Assembly (NCBI RefSeq): GCF_021018805.1
Contig: NC_086258.1
Location: forward strand, 15,834,692-15,898,691
Length of the DNA stretch: 64,000 bases
From: Prinia subflava
Taxonomy: Eukaryota; Chordata; Aves; Passeriformes; Cisticolidae
Reading direction: 5' to 3'
Within the stretch, counting starts at the first letter, position 1. Every line of letters begins with the position of its first letter. A program made the position numbers and the translations under genes. The notes under the pieces were generated by a model that ran no database searches, was not told the DNA's origin, and saw only the letters and a list, made by a program, of their open reading frames with translations. Of this stretch, positions 29,401-39,766 are shown one piece after another.

Positions 29401-32400
29401 TAAAAATGGGGTGGTCATTAATCTCTAGGTGTATTCAATACTAAAACTTTTCCAGTTTCAACAGTCCACATTTGGTCAGCTCCCCCTTCAAGGAAAGGAA
29501 CCAACTGCTCAGATTTGCAATGTGGGAACTGCTTCATTTCAAATCTGAATATCTAATGTGGGCTATAATAAATACAGGTACAATTTAAATAACATCAGTG
29601 GAGAGACATCTGGAACCAATCAGATCCTGTGTATTTGTTCTTCCTCTCCTCAGTACATTAGACATGAAGTTGAAAAGCTCAGCTTATGCTTAATTGCCAC
29701 TGCCTGAAGAAAAAGGATAAAGTTCAGGTCTGCACAGAGAAACCCTGAACAGAGTCAGTTCTATCAGTGTGTCAATGGGGATTCCATTATTGTGACACTT
29801 TTGCATTTTCACTGTTCCTAAACACAACACATTTGTTTCCCACAGGAATTACAATTTTTCAGCTCAGATTTGGTTCTGACCAGATCTCACAAACTCTGTT
29901 TTTCCTTAAATGTTGTTTTCAAAATAGATATTTAGAGATGTGATCGAAGTGACTCTTGTCCTTGTTTGAATGTCATGACTCTAAAACACAAATATACATG
30001 ATATATTCTATTTGTTATTAACTGAAAAGCTGCTAAGAGGGCTGCATGTTATTTCTATCCTTTTAATATGCTGCCCTGATTTAAGCAGTCAAACCGTGCC
30101 AGCAGCATCCATCCCCAGAATTTCATCAAATCAAGAAAGCACAGTTTCTATGGCAACCTAATCTTGATCTATATGTAAGTCTTCATTACATGGTTTCTAC
30201 TGAGTCTATTATCATTACTGCTGTATAGCAAATGTTGTGATCACTCATTTTTGTTTGGTTTCAGCTGTTTATTAGAGACAATGTAAGTTATATTTGACAG
30301 AAGCTACTAAAAATCCATTGATCTCATTCTTTTATTTAGGAGTACAAAAACAGTGCAATATTCCTTTTTTTTTTTAAGACTATTGAGTCTCATTATGTAC
30401 CATGTTCTCTTTGACTGTTATTGAAAGAACAAGGAAAAGGGTGGCAGGGAATTAAATCAGCACTTACCCGTGGCAGCAGGATTGCTGTCTAGAGCAGTAA
30501 TTGGAGATTGCTCTCCCATCCTGACTCCAGTTTCCATCTACGAGAGGAAATGAAAAGTCACAAAATACCATTTCTAAAGCAGATCACAAGCCAGACCAGA
30601 AATGCACATTAATGAAAAAAGGGACAGGAAGGGAGACTGGGGGAAGAAGAAAGGGCTGGGTAGATCAAACCAAGCCCAGGAGAAAAAGAAAGGCATGGAG
30701 GGGGTGGTGGTGAGAAGGAATAGCACTGGGAAAAATCAGATCAGGGCCTCATCAAAACCTTGGGTTTTGAAAATCTTCACAGATTAAGCACAGGCTCTCT
30801 AGGCAACCCACTTCAATGTTTATATCCCTAATAGGAAAGAAAAATGGGCAAGAATTTTAAGTACAAATATAAGAAGATTTGAGAATCACCTGTTTTGATT
30901 TCGTGTTCGAGAACATCTTATTCTTCCTCCTTCTAAAGCAATACTTTATTTATCTTTAAAAATACAATGAACTGAAATATTTCTTTAAAATATTATCATA
31001 TTTCTTTAAAAATATGATAAACTGAAAATGTTCTTTCAAAAATGGAAATATTTGTTTTAAAAATCTTCTTTCTCGTGCTGAACATTATTTCTTTACACCA
31101 ATGGTGAGCTGTATGAATTAAAACATTTGCTGCTCAGCCAAAAGGAAGGGGAAAAATCCCAAATACTTCTAGGTCTTTTTTTAAGCAAAAATGTCATCAT
31201 CACAGGGCAAGTGTGAGATTGTACTGTGCTCACACATATGTAGTAAACAGAGGGAGTGTTTTATCTCTGAAATACATAACTATTTATATCTAATTCCAAA
31301 ACTTCAGAGCAACAGTAAAAGGGAACTTGGTATCTAAGAACACAGTTAATGCTTATTTGTTTTCTTACCCCAAGTCAACTAATTCCTCTCATCAGTGTGG
31401 GTTACTCTCCTGTTATACAACATGGCTGTTCCAAAAGTTTTGATATTCCCAAGACAATATTGTGCAGGAAAATAGACAGTCATTTTCTTACTAAAATGGA
31501 AACTCAATTACAATTAGGAGAAAAACAAGCATTTGCTCAGTTTGTTCTAAGAGGAGAAATAAGTACACTCACAGCTTCTGGAGGGAGTGTTGAAAGCAGC
31601 CTCCCATTAGGAGAGGGAAGAGGACCAAGGGCTGCAGCCTGCTGCTCTCCATGTGCTACAGAAGATGTTAAGAGGCTGAAAGGATGCTGCAGATTCTCTG
31701 GAGGACTGGGTATGTTTTTCTGCCTAATAAAAGCTATCTCCCATAAATTTTCAAACCTAGAACTAAAATGTTAGAAGTTTCAACATATTGTTTACTTGTA
31801 CTATTCATAAAATTACACTTCTGCCAAAATTACACATTTCCAAACACTGTGTGTCGGTTTCTTTAATTATTTTTCTAAAAGGATGTCCTGTTCCCCATCA
31901 TTACAAAGACAAATACCATAATTTTTTATTTAATCATTAAAGTATGATCATTTTGCAGGTCTAAAAGGTGCACTTGAGTCTTTTCTACGAAATAATATTA
32001 CAACTGAATATTTAAAAAAATTAGTATCCCTCATTTTTTCTAAGCATACAAAAACACATTTCACATTAATCTGATCATAAATATCCTCTATTAAACGATT
32101 TTGGATGATTGGCTGTTTGACAGTAACAGATACCTCATCTTTGTTCTGTTGATTATACTTTTTGCCTCTTCATAGGAGACTCCAATCATGGACTCTTTGT
32201 TGATGGACACAAGCTGATCTCCAGGCTTCAATCGTCCATCCTAAAATAACAAATATAAAACCAAACCCACAAACTTTATATTAATTGCTAACACTACAGA
32301 AAGAATTGTATAGTCACTGCACTTGGACATATTCTCCTAGGAACAGAAATATCAAGAACAGCTCTGCAGTCTGCCTGTGCTTGACAGTCTTCCAGAAAGA

Positions 32401-35400
32401 AACAGATTAAACAATCATTCCTCACCATTAAAGCAGTCATTTTAAAATCTCATCAGAGAAAACACCTCAGAAATTGTATAAAGAAGAACTCTGGACCCAG
32501 CTAAACACTTCTGTTAAAAATAAACCACGGAAAGAAACAACAGATTTTTCCAGTACCAACCCATCTGACTTTGGGAAGATTCTTTACTAATTAATTCAGC
32601 TCTGAGCTGGATTAATTCATATTTCAAAAGCAAATGCTCATGGCAATACAGGGAACTCTTCAGACACTCACTGGCCATGTCAGTGAGAAAACCAGATTGA
32701 TCTATTAGTACTCACCAGTCAAATATTGTCAACTTTGTGCTTCTGTTGAATTAATTGCAAACTCTCTACCAGCACAAGAACATCTCACATTTCTGTCCCA
32801 GAGATGCTAAGACAAGACTTTAAACATGCCAGGCTGATTTCTAAGACAGAGCTTTCTTTACTCACATTTTAACAGAGCCCTCAACAATTTAACTGGAAAT
32901 TCATGCAATTCACCTATGGTTACACAGTTAGTGATGACATTTGTCTAATGTAATATACATCAGATTACACAGAACATGTCTCTGCTCTTCAGCTCCTAAG
33001 AAATGAAACACAAAATCAATCTATGTGAAAAAAAAATGTGTACAGAAGATGATACATAGGAAATAAGTAAAGTATCTTCTCAAGACCAGTATAATTTTAC
33101 CTACTTAACACCCACACACCATAATTTTAGTTGTGCTGCTTCAAACCTGTGCCAGCACTTTACTACCTTTTTTTTTTCCTGTCACTTAGTGTTTTGTTTT
33201 GGTTAAAGAATAAAGCTGTAGATCTTTTACATTGCTTTCATGCAGCATGTTCTAAGATATCCATTTCAATGGTGCCCTCCTGTGGCAGACATTTAAAATA
33301 CGTCTTAAAAAAGCTTCCTGCTTCAACTTCCCGAACAGGATAACCAGGACTGGGAAATTACCTCTATTATTGCTAATTTTAGAGCTTACTGAAAATTGAT
33401 GTCTTAGTCTATTGATTATGTGTGAGAAGCTTTAAATTATGCGCTCACAGTGAGAAAAATGTTTTAGAAGCCACAACAAAATAGAAGAAAATAAATGAGG
33501 AATGATTACCATTTATCTACTGAAAGAGGTCTTTGAGAAACATTGCATTTTTATCTTCCAGAATGCATTTTAGAATTAAACTTAGCCTACAAAAATTCAA
33601 TAACAAATAGTTATAAACTGCTTGGGGACAAAACTCACTGCTTATGAATTGAGCTCACCCCCTGTTGCTGGGCTAGAGGCCAAGGCTGGTATCTACACTT
33701 CCAAATAACCATAATTACTCAGGATGCCAGAGGAGACACTTGGATAAACAGTTCTGTGTACCTGAACCAGGCAATTACATTATTTATTTACTTTTTACAC
33801 TGACAAATCCCCCTGATTTACATATTGCATTTGTCACAAATTAAAACAGTAATCAACACCAATTCATACATATTATTAGTATATTTCAGAATATTTTTTT
33901 TCTAATTTGCCTGCACAATGATTTCCAACTGCAAGGATCCATCTAAATTAAGTCTCAGGGAAATATGATTTTTTCAAAGTCCAAGAAAATAAAAAAGAGG
34001 TGCAATCTGTAGCTCTGTCCCATCATTCCTGATTTACCTTGCATCGTGCAATCTCTTCTAGAAGTTGGTTTTGTACCTTCTCATACATAAACTAAGGAAT
34101 AAGATCCTCATTTACCTCAAATGAACTTATGAATAAATTTTCATTACCATGTAACTCTGTTGCAGAGCAGTGAGATAATTCTGCTAAAAGAGAAGGCAAG
34201 GAGGAACACAAACACATTTTGTATTTAAAATATGACTGCAGATGTAGCATACCAAAGCAAGTACTAAATTCAGGCAAAAATGCAGGTGTGTGAAGGGGAG
34301 GAAAGTGAAATAAGGCCTTTACCTTATGGCAATCACCACCAGGGATAATTTCTTGAATATATACCAAAGGCCCTTCATTTCTGTTAATTCCTCCCACAAT
34401 ATTCAAACCTAGGCTTGTTCCTTTGCAAACAGAGATAATCTGAAATGCACTGTCACTGGAGATACAAAGAGAAAAAGTAGGATTACTCCACAGAACTAGA
34501 TTAGAAAGACTGAAACAATAACTTAATTTTATCTTACAGGCTATGCAAATATGTATTACAGTAACAAAAGAAATAGTGGACATTTAATTTCAAATATTAT
34601 TTCAAATATTCCACTATGTACAACAAAATCAGCAACCTCAGACACTTCTGACTACAAAAGAATTGATATTCTGTTTTACAAGGCTAAAAATTCCTCTCTA
34701 TTCTATAGAGGAGAGATATATACTATATCCCAAGGCTTATGGGAGTATTTGGGCACACATAAATCAGGAACACTAATTCATTAGGAGACATTAAAAAATC
34801 AACCTGATTAATCTTCTTCTACCACATAAACAATAAATAAATAGAAAAATAACTTATTAAAATGGGAAGTCTGCAATGTCAATGATATTATGAGCCCAAA
34901 ATAAAACCAAATTTCAGCACTTAGTGCTCAACCCAAATTTTCCTGGCCAGCCAAATTCAGCATTTCCTGCAGCTCCCACAAGAGAGTTTTGAAGATTACT
35001 TTGGAAGTTTTGGGGATGGTGGTAGGACAGAATTATTTCTGCTGCTGCTGCTGGTGATGTTATCCTTCAGATGCAACTGAGGACTCTGTGATCTTGAGGA
35101 TGACCCAGAAGAAAGGCTGTCTGTGGATTTTGCTACAAAAAACAGTAATAATAAAAATAAATCAATAAATGAAATTTTTGGGAAAAAGCACAAAGCTTTA
35201 GCTCACATAAGTAAGTTCAGTAGGACTATTTTCATATTAGAAAACAGAAAAACTAAACAATCAGACAAGCAAGAAAAAGTCTGCATAGTTAAGAACTGAG
35301 AGACACCCAGGGTTCCAGCAATAATTTTTTAAAACATAACAAGTGATGATTTTTTTCAAATATATCCAAAACTTACTAATGCCCCATGCTATATAAAGGC

Positions 35401-38400
35401 ATCTTAATTAGCCAGCAGTTCCACAAAGATTAGAATTTATAGTGTTCTAGATCAAATTTTTATTAGCATTTTGTAGCACATTTCAGCTACAAATACCAAA
35501 AACTTTTCACCTAAATCATTAATTAAAATTGAAAGTAGATATCAATATATTTATTTTAAGAGCTGAAGAAGCTGACACACAAATTCTTCAAGGTACATGT
35601 GTATTTTGTGTGACTTTCAGCCACTTTCTCTAATACATCTCCTCTCAAATAAGGAATTTTAAATACAAGTTTCTACTCCACCCAAGGCTGATTTTCGTCC
35701 CCCAAGATTGTTTCAGGCTGGGAAATGATCTCTCACCAGCTAACTGATGTGTTGGAGAAGTTCTTGCAGAGCTGGTGTCACTGTGAGAGCCATACTTATC
35801 CATCAGGTCATGAAATTCTTTCCTGTGCCAATGAAAAGATTTTCTTGGTCAGAATTTGGTGTTAGTTTGAACGGACCCTGTGAAACCTGCACTGCCTGTA
35901 CTGAACCTGCTCCTCCTCAGAGGAGGAAGCTCAACCTCCACTGAAAGAGGAAAGTCCTGTCAAATGGTCAGAAAAGGCAAAAAAAAAAGAAAAAAAATAA
36001 ATAATGTAATGCATGATAAAGATGGGAAAACAACAGACTATGGGTGAAATGGACTGCTGGTAAAAAAAGCTTTATTTTTATCGCTTTTTACCATGAAATG
36101 CAAAATTTTAAAAACTTGCAATCCAATCAACTACAGATAATAAGACAGTGGTACTACCAAGCTCCAGAACAATTTATTGATATTAGAGGGAATCAGATGA
36201 TACACCTACAGCATATTCATGCTTTTAAGGAATGCTTTTAGTTCAATTACACTGAAGAAGAACCCAGAAGGACTGACAAAGATGTGGCCCCTTAAAAACA
36301 AGAGAAGAAATATTTATTAACTACTAAAAGCCAACAGCAGAAGCTCCTTGCGGACACAAATCATATTGTAACAGACTGGCAAAGATGCACATCCTGTGTG
36401 ACAGGCATTGAAGAGAATACAGAAACACTTGATTTATCTGATATTGAATCCAGCCTAAATTAAGAAAAAAGACTCTAATCTGAGCTCTGATTACCTCAGT
36501 GATAACTGATTTAAAACATAGAAATAATCTAGAGTGATGTAAGCCAGAAACATCACCAAATTAATATTACAGAATTAGTCAGAGAGAGAAGAAATTAACT
36601 GATTGCAAGGAGAGTAACTCTCAGGTAATTCCAGTTTGACATCTGAAGGCTATTCAAAAATGCTGGATAGATTATTTTTTTAAAAAGAACAACATTTATT
36701 GTACTAATGCTGGCCCCAGGGTACACACACAAACACAGCTGAATGTAAATCAAATCCTATTTAAGCACAGAATGTAAAGTCACAATAAATGAATGCACAG
36801 GTGGCTGGTGAGGGACTCCATGGAGTGGCAAATTCTGCCCAGGCCACTGCACTTCTCCCCCAGAGTGGTTAATAAAGGACTGATGATTTTAATTATTCAA
36901 GGAGTTTACAGGAACTAGGCCAGTATGCTTTAGATAAAAGCAGATTAAGAGTGGACCTCACATATATGTGGGCAGTCTGAAAAAAGGAGAGATCAGAGGC
37001 TACAGAGTGATTTAGATGTCTGTCAAATACAAAAAAATAAAGGAACAGAAAGAGGAAGCTTAACTCGGACAAAAGGCTAAAGGAATTTAGAGAAAAAATC
37101 CTTTATGGGGAGATTACTCTGGAAGTGGAACATCCCAGGAAAGGCAAATAACAGCAGATACTCTCAATGATTATAAAAAACAGTTACATAACAGCTGTTT
37201 TCTCTGGAGATTTAAGTCAAAGGGGATATAGACCTGGATTTCACATTGCTGATGATTCTCTGCCAGTATTGGTTTATATGCTTAGCTTTCAACAGTCAGG
37301 TTAAAGCAATATTTAACATAAATGACCTTAAAATGAATATACTTTGGACTACCTGCTGCAGTGAACAGTTTAACCTACTTATCCAAACTATTCAAAGCTC
37401 ATTAGAGATTGAAAATCAAACTTCTGAGGGGCAAGAACAATTGAATCTGCCTTTTATTAGAATACAAGATCAAGTTTAAAATATTATAGTTTTGTGGTAG
37501 CTCTAACAGAGTCCTCATTTTTCATTATTTTAAAATGTGAGAAGTATTTCAAGAACTATCCCAGCAGATAATTTTTAATGGTATTAGCTGTAAACATAAC
37601 ATTACAATCCTCCTCTTTAAACTGAAGTTGGTCTGAGCTTGCTACTTGAAGTGATTGATGCAAGTGATCTCAGAATAAACTGGTATCAAATATTACACAG
37701 AAAAAAGTCACATGTGGTGTAATTCTGCAATTAAAACTAATCTGAAATAAAATTAAATGCAAGCCCACCCACCCTGAGATACAGCACTGGATTTTTATAA
37801 GTTTTGAGGTTAAAATGATTTTTCTCTTACTTTGCTTCTTCATCTCTAGCAACGAGCAGAGACATGTGATTGGAGGCTGAGGCTGTTCTCAAGATGTCAA
37901 CAGCCCTAGATGGGGCAGAAAAGAGCCAAATAAATATACCAGGGTGCTGGCAAGAAGTGAGCAGTGCTAGAAGAGCAGGAAAATGGACAAATTGCTAAGG
38001 TAATTAGTAATTTTCATGGCCAGATGCAGAGAACAGAGCTTGGCACTGGGGAATGGAGCAGAGGACAGGCTGTGGTGCAGCTGCTGACAGCAGTAAACCA
38101 GGACTGACCTTCCCTTCCCTTCCCTTCCCTTCCCTTCCCTTCCCTTCCCTTCCCTTCCCTTCCCTTCCCTTCCCTTCCCTTCCCTTCCCTTCCCTTCCCT
38201 TCCCTTCCCTTCCCTTCCCTTCCCTTCCCTTCCCTTCCCTTCCCTTCCCTTCCCTTCCCTTCCCTTCCCTTCCCTTCCCTTCCCTTCCCGGGCCACCCTG
38301 CTGCCCTCCTGAGCCTCCTTCAGGATGTACAGCCCACCCCAACAAAAGCCACAGCTGTGCCTGACTGAGAATCTCCCTCAGCAATACAAATGACAATTTT

Positions 38401-39759
38401 CCTTTCCATTTTCTACCTCCCTCCCCAGCACTGAAAGCTGCACTGATCTCTACAGATCCAGCTACACAAACCATCTACAGCTTTTTCTTTCCCCTTCATT
38501 GTGCCCTTACATGATTGCTGCCATCATTTACATCCACCAGTACCCAACCAGCAGGTAAGTTATATTTTAACAGGTTCTCCTGCTGTTTTCACACACATTC
38601 TGTAATCTGTGTCATTAAGAAACCAGCTAATTCTGGCATTACAGAAGCATACAAAGTCCTTCACTTTTGCACAACAGTTTTGCTGAATTAGATTTATAGG
38701 ATAAATTATTTGTGAGCTGAACTCCAAGGATTTTGGGGGAGTTGTGCTCTTTCAGTCAGTCACTGCTAATGTCCAAACTAATCCCTGTATAACATTCCAA
38801 GCTGTAATTAACATTCAGGAATCAGTACAAACATACCTTTCATTTGTTACTCCAACCAAGTTTTCTCCATTGACATCTAAAATTAGGTCCCCAGTGAGCA
38901 AACGGCCTTTAAGTGAAACCAACAGGGGTTGATGAATCAACAAGAAAAGGTGAACATATTGTATTAAAGCAGGACTTTTCCTTTCAATTTTATGTGATTT
39001 AATGCCTTAAACAGCTTTATAACTCTTGGCACATGATCTTAAGATAACTGAGGCAAGACTAGAAACCATAAATCAGTCTTGTTAACAACAGAATAGCCAC
39101 TGGAAATTACAGTCATTTAGCTATTTGTATTATTTACACACAGCATAAATATTTTTGAGACTAGAATTAGTATTTCACAGCTGTGGAACTAATTTTATTT
39201 AAATCTTGCTCTTAACATTATTTTAAGTTACCATGTGTAGATATATTAATGTTTTAGACATTAATAAAATCAGCTAGAAGGTTTTTTAGAACCAATTCTT
39301 GACTAGACAATACTATTTTAAATATCCCTACTGACAAAGTAAAATAAAGACTTCTTTTGACAGCTTTTTGTATGCAGTTTGTTTGCAGCCAAAAAAGTTT
39401 AAATTACTTACTATCTACAGCAGCAACCCCTCCAGGTAGAATTCTCTTTATGAAAATCCCATAATCTTCTGCTGTTTGTGCCCGATAACCTCCAATAATT
39501 TTAACTCCTGAACAACAAACAAAAAGGCAAAAATGAAAAATTGGTTATTCCCCCTACTGTGCTAAATGTATTTGCAGCCAAATCCACGAAAGCCAAATCA
39601 ACTTTCTTGATGCCAGGTATGAGCTGGCAAAGCTCCCCAGGTGTTTTTAGGTTTGATTTATTCAGAATAACAGAATGTGCAGTCTCAGTTACCTAATCCA
39701 TTCTGGCAATCAGAGAAAGAGATGCGGTGAACAGCTCGATTAATTCCATGAGGGCCCAT
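14298..39759 (-). CDS. STXBP4: STXBP4 (syntaxin-binding protein 4, Synip), 19 coding exons, 3' end outside window
   Basis: Known role: binds syntaxin-4 and holds back insulin-triggered fusion of GLUT4 vesicles at the plasma membrane; it also acts as a scaffold for other partners. Seen here: 19 exons joined in phase give 645 residues. The order is PDZ1 (about residues 9-95), a Ser-rich linker (96-175), PDZ2 (about 178-258, with [20 protein letters not shown]), a low-complexity middle, a degenerate EF-hand-like segment (about 370-412), a long coiled coil (about 440-585) and a conserved RR...[13 protein letters not shown] stretch. Start chosen: first in-frame ATG of the most 5' coding exon, with A at -3 and G at +4. 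The human protein as I recall it has about 553 residues, one PDZ and a C-terminal WW domain. The PDZ1 part is therefore extra, and the WW exon is not in this window. Introns are up to 5.6 kb. Identification is firm; the exact 5' start is inferred. Confidence 0.93.
15541..15590 (-). CDS. STXBP4: STXBP4 coding exon 18 (50 bases)
   Basis: Acceptor ACCAACAG|GTTGTG, donor TTTTAAG|GTAATG. Encodes [16 protein letters not shown], matching human AIQEVFSDNSTPLSNL. Phases on both sides join neighbouring exons exactly. Confidence 0.9.
16093..16209 (-). CDS. STXBP4: STXBP4 coding exon 17: end of coiled coil
   Basis: Acceptor TTTTCCAG|GAGAAC, donor GTGGAG|GTAACC, 117 bases. Encodes 39 residues including [20 protein letters not shown], conserved with human. 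Confidence 0.96.
18335..18511 (-). CDS. STXBP4: STXBP4 coding exon 16: coiled-coil core
   Basis: Acceptor CCTGCAG|GAGGCC, donor AATAAA|GTAAGC, 177 bases. Encodes 59 residues including [20 protein letters not shown] and [20 protein letters not shown], almost identical to human. The most conserved exon of the gene; its GC content is clearly above the flanking introns. Confidence 0.97.
18512..24072 (-). other. STXBP4: STXBP4 largest internal intron in the assembled region (5.6 kb)
   Basis: AT-rich intron between coding exons 15 and 16. It holds a CR1 3' end at 21.17-21.29 kb and a TA-rich patch near 22.69-22.72 kb. No exon-like segment with conserved coding was recognised on either strand. Confidence 0.7.
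21165..21292 (+). mobile_element. CR1 LINE 3' end, plus orientation
   Basis: AAAGCCAGGCTGGATGGGGC, then GGTGGAGGGTGTCCCTCTCC, ATGGCAGGGGGTGGA, GATGAGCTTTTAAGTCCTTT and CCAAACCAATCTAGGATTTT match the well-known CR1 3' end (GGATGGGGCTTTGAGCA, GGAAGGTGTCCCTGCCC, ATGGCAGGGG, GATGATCTTTAAGG, CCAAACCATTCTATGATT). About 130 bases, 5'-truncated as is usual for CR1. Confidence 0.85.
24073..24138 (-). CDS. STXBP4: STXBP4 coding exon 15: coiled coil
   Basis: Acceptor TTTAACAG|GAAGAG, donor AAGCAA|GTATGT, 66 bases. Encodes [20 protein letters not shown] then KQ, a coiled-coil segment in phase 0 on both sides. Confidence 0.93.
25202..25288 (-). CDS. STXBP4: STXBP4 coding exon 14: start of coiled coil
   Basis: Acceptor ACACACAG|TTTG, donor TTAAAG|GTAACA, 87 bases. 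Encodes [20 protein letters not shown] and LKEISKLK, a heptad-like charged helix matching human ERLKCERDDALKEVNTLK. Confidence 0.93.
25943..26049 (-). CDS. STXBP4: STXBP4 coding exon 13
   Basis: Acceptor TTTTTTAG|ATTTT, donor TCACAG|GTAAAA, 107 bases. Begins [10 protein letters not shown] (human DFVQVARNLF), then diverges through a Gly/Ser-rich stretch to FQDSQ. Confidence 0.9.
27280..27376 (-). CDS. STXBP4: STXBP4 coding exon 12: degenerate EF-hand-like segment
   Basis: Acceptor CTTCCAG|GCACTG, donor TTTGGAG|GTAATA, 97 bases. Encodes [20 protein letters not shown] and [12 protein letters not shown], strongly conserved with human. Helix, then a loop with G and hydrophobic at EF-hand positions 6 and 8, continued in the next exon. 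Confidence 0.94.
27869..27951 (-). CDS. STXBP4: STXBP4 coding exon 11
   Basis: Acceptor TTTTGTAG|TTATT (the next AG, CCCCCAG, 13-14 bases inside, would shift the frame), donor GAGAGG|GTAAAT, 83 bases. Encodes [20 protein letters not shown] followed by LER, matching the human stretch that ends RFKAEKLE. Confidence 0.88.
30468..30537 (-). CDS. STXBP4: STXBP4 coding exon 10: variable middle region
   Basis: Acceptor CTCGTAG|ATGG, donor CACGG|GTAAGT, 70 bases. Encodes [20 protein letters not shown]. Matches the human middle region only weakly, but phase and position fit. Confidence 0.85.
30993..31020. repeat. Perfect 11-bp inverted repeat with 6-base loop
   Basis: TTATCATATTT at 30,993-31,003 and AAATATGATAA at 31,010-31,020 are exact reverse complements. 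They lie in an AT-rich intron beside a weak duplication of an AACTGAAAATxTTCTTT motif. Probably of no function. Confidence 0.7.
31573..31756 (-). CDS. STXBP4: STXBP4 coding exon 9: end of PDZ2 and start of the middle region
   Basis: Acceptor TTCTAG|GTTTG, donor GAAGCT|GTGAGT, 184 bases. Begins [13 protein letters not shown] (final PDZ strand; human has [13 protein letters not shown]) and continues into a poorly conserved Ser/Pro-rich stretch with PPENLQHP. Confidence 0.92.
32134..32240 (-). CDS. STXBP4: STXBP4 coding exon 8: PDZ2, second half
   Basis: Acceptor TTTTAG|GATGG, donor ATGAG|GTATCT, 107 bases. Encodes [20 protein letters not shown] and [15 protein letters not shown], completing the second PDZ domain. 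Confidence 0.95.
34323..34455 (-). CDS. STXBP4: STXBP4 coding exon 7: PDZ2, first half
   Basis: Acceptor TGTATCTCCAG|TGAC, donor CATAAG|GTAAAG, 133 bases. Encodes [20 protein letters not shown] and [11 protein letters not shown]. This stretch is nearly identical to the human STXBP4 PDZ domain, which anchors the gene identification. Confidence 0.95.
35000..35132 (-). CDS. STXBP4: STXBP4 coding exon 6: Ser-rich linker between the PDZ domains
   Basis: Acceptor TTTTTTGTAG|CAAAA, donor CCAAA|GTAATC, 133 bases. Encodes a Ser/Pro-rich stretch ([17 protein letters not shown], later a Ser-4 run from AGC repeats, then VLPPSPKLP). Probably disordered, with several S/T-P sites. Confidence 0.85.
35737..35822 (-). 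CDS. STXBP4: STXBP4 coding exon 5: linker after PDZ1
   Basis: Acceptor GGCACAG|GAAAG, donor TTAGCTG|GTGAGA, 86 bases. Encodes [20 protein letters not shown] and a short Thr/Ser/Pro tail. No domain recognised; likely a flexible linker. Confidence 0.85.
37831..37905 (-). CDS. STXBP4: STXBP4 coding exon 4: PDZ1 last helix and strand
   Basis: Acceptor CATCTAG|GGC, donor GCAAA|GTAAGA, 75 bases. Encodes [20 protein letters not shown], the alpha-2 helix and final beta strand of PDZ1, then DEEA. Residues about 78-102. Confidence 0.88.
38108..38289 (+). repeat. (TTCCC)n pentanucleotide array, about 36 copies
   Basis: Near-perfect TTCCC repeats over about 180 bases, between STXBP4 coding exons 3 and 4. 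The period of 5 keeps all frames open on both strands (PFPSL on plus; EGKGR on minus), so the long frames here are artefacts. The STXBP4 transcript would carry the purine strand, (GGGAA)n. Confidence 0.98.
38837..38906 (-). CDS. STXBP4: STXBP4 coding exon 3: PDZ1
   Basis: Acceptor TTAAAG|GCC, donor GAAAG|GTATGT, 70 bases. Encodes [22 protein letters not shown], the G-D-x-I-L-x-V-N-G stretch of a PDZ domain. The codon split across the junction gives Ser instead of the usual Gly in the D-G-R-L turn (VDSRLLTGD). Confidence 0.88.
39412..39507 (-). CDS. STXBP4: STXBP4 coding exon 2: PDZ1 core
   Basis: Acceptor TTCAG|GAG, donor GATA|GTAAGT, 96 bases. Encodes [12 protein letters not shown] followed by [18 protein letters not shown], a textbook PDZ core (GLG-hydrophobic loop, then the I-L-PGG-A segment). 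Residues about 23-54. Confidence 0.88.
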
Positions 39760-39766
39760 AATGGTC
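39693..39766 (-). CDS. STXBP4: STXBP4 coding exon 1: start codon and N-terminus of PDZ1
   Basis: Acceptor TTAG|GACC and donor TTAG|GTAACT. The ATG lies at 39,759-39,757 (minus strand) and opens [20 protein letters not shown]. This is the first beta strand and approach to the carboxylate-binding loop of a PDZ domain. The exon ends one base into a Gly codon. If an upstream coding exon existed it would have to end with two bases of a codon; none was found. Confidence 0.8.

Larger units (their letters stand above)
27952..34322 (-). other. STXBP4: STXBP4 introns between exons 7 and 11
   Basis: Introns of 2,516, 1,035, 377 and 2,082 bases around exons 8-10. The minus strand at 28,139-28,558 is open in two frames, but these have no recognisable similarity and no fitting splice context. 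An 11-bp perfect inverted repeat sits at 30,993-31,020. Otherwise nothing seen. Confidence 0.65.
34456..37830 (-). other. STXBP4: STXBP4 introns between exons 4 and 7
   Basis: Introns of 544, 604 and 2,008 bases around exons 5 and 6. AT-rich. The segment 36.9-37.2 kb is slightly purine-rich and might be a very old retroposon, but I could not match it to a family. Confidence 0.6.

Noticed and set aside
36640..37200. Possible old retroposon in an STXBP4 intron
   Set aside because: Only vague resemblance to old CR1-type sequence, not enough landmarks in order to call it.
37967..38474. Minus-strand frames rich in REGKG and the plus-strand PFPSL frame
   Set aside because: Translation of the TTCCC pentamer array.
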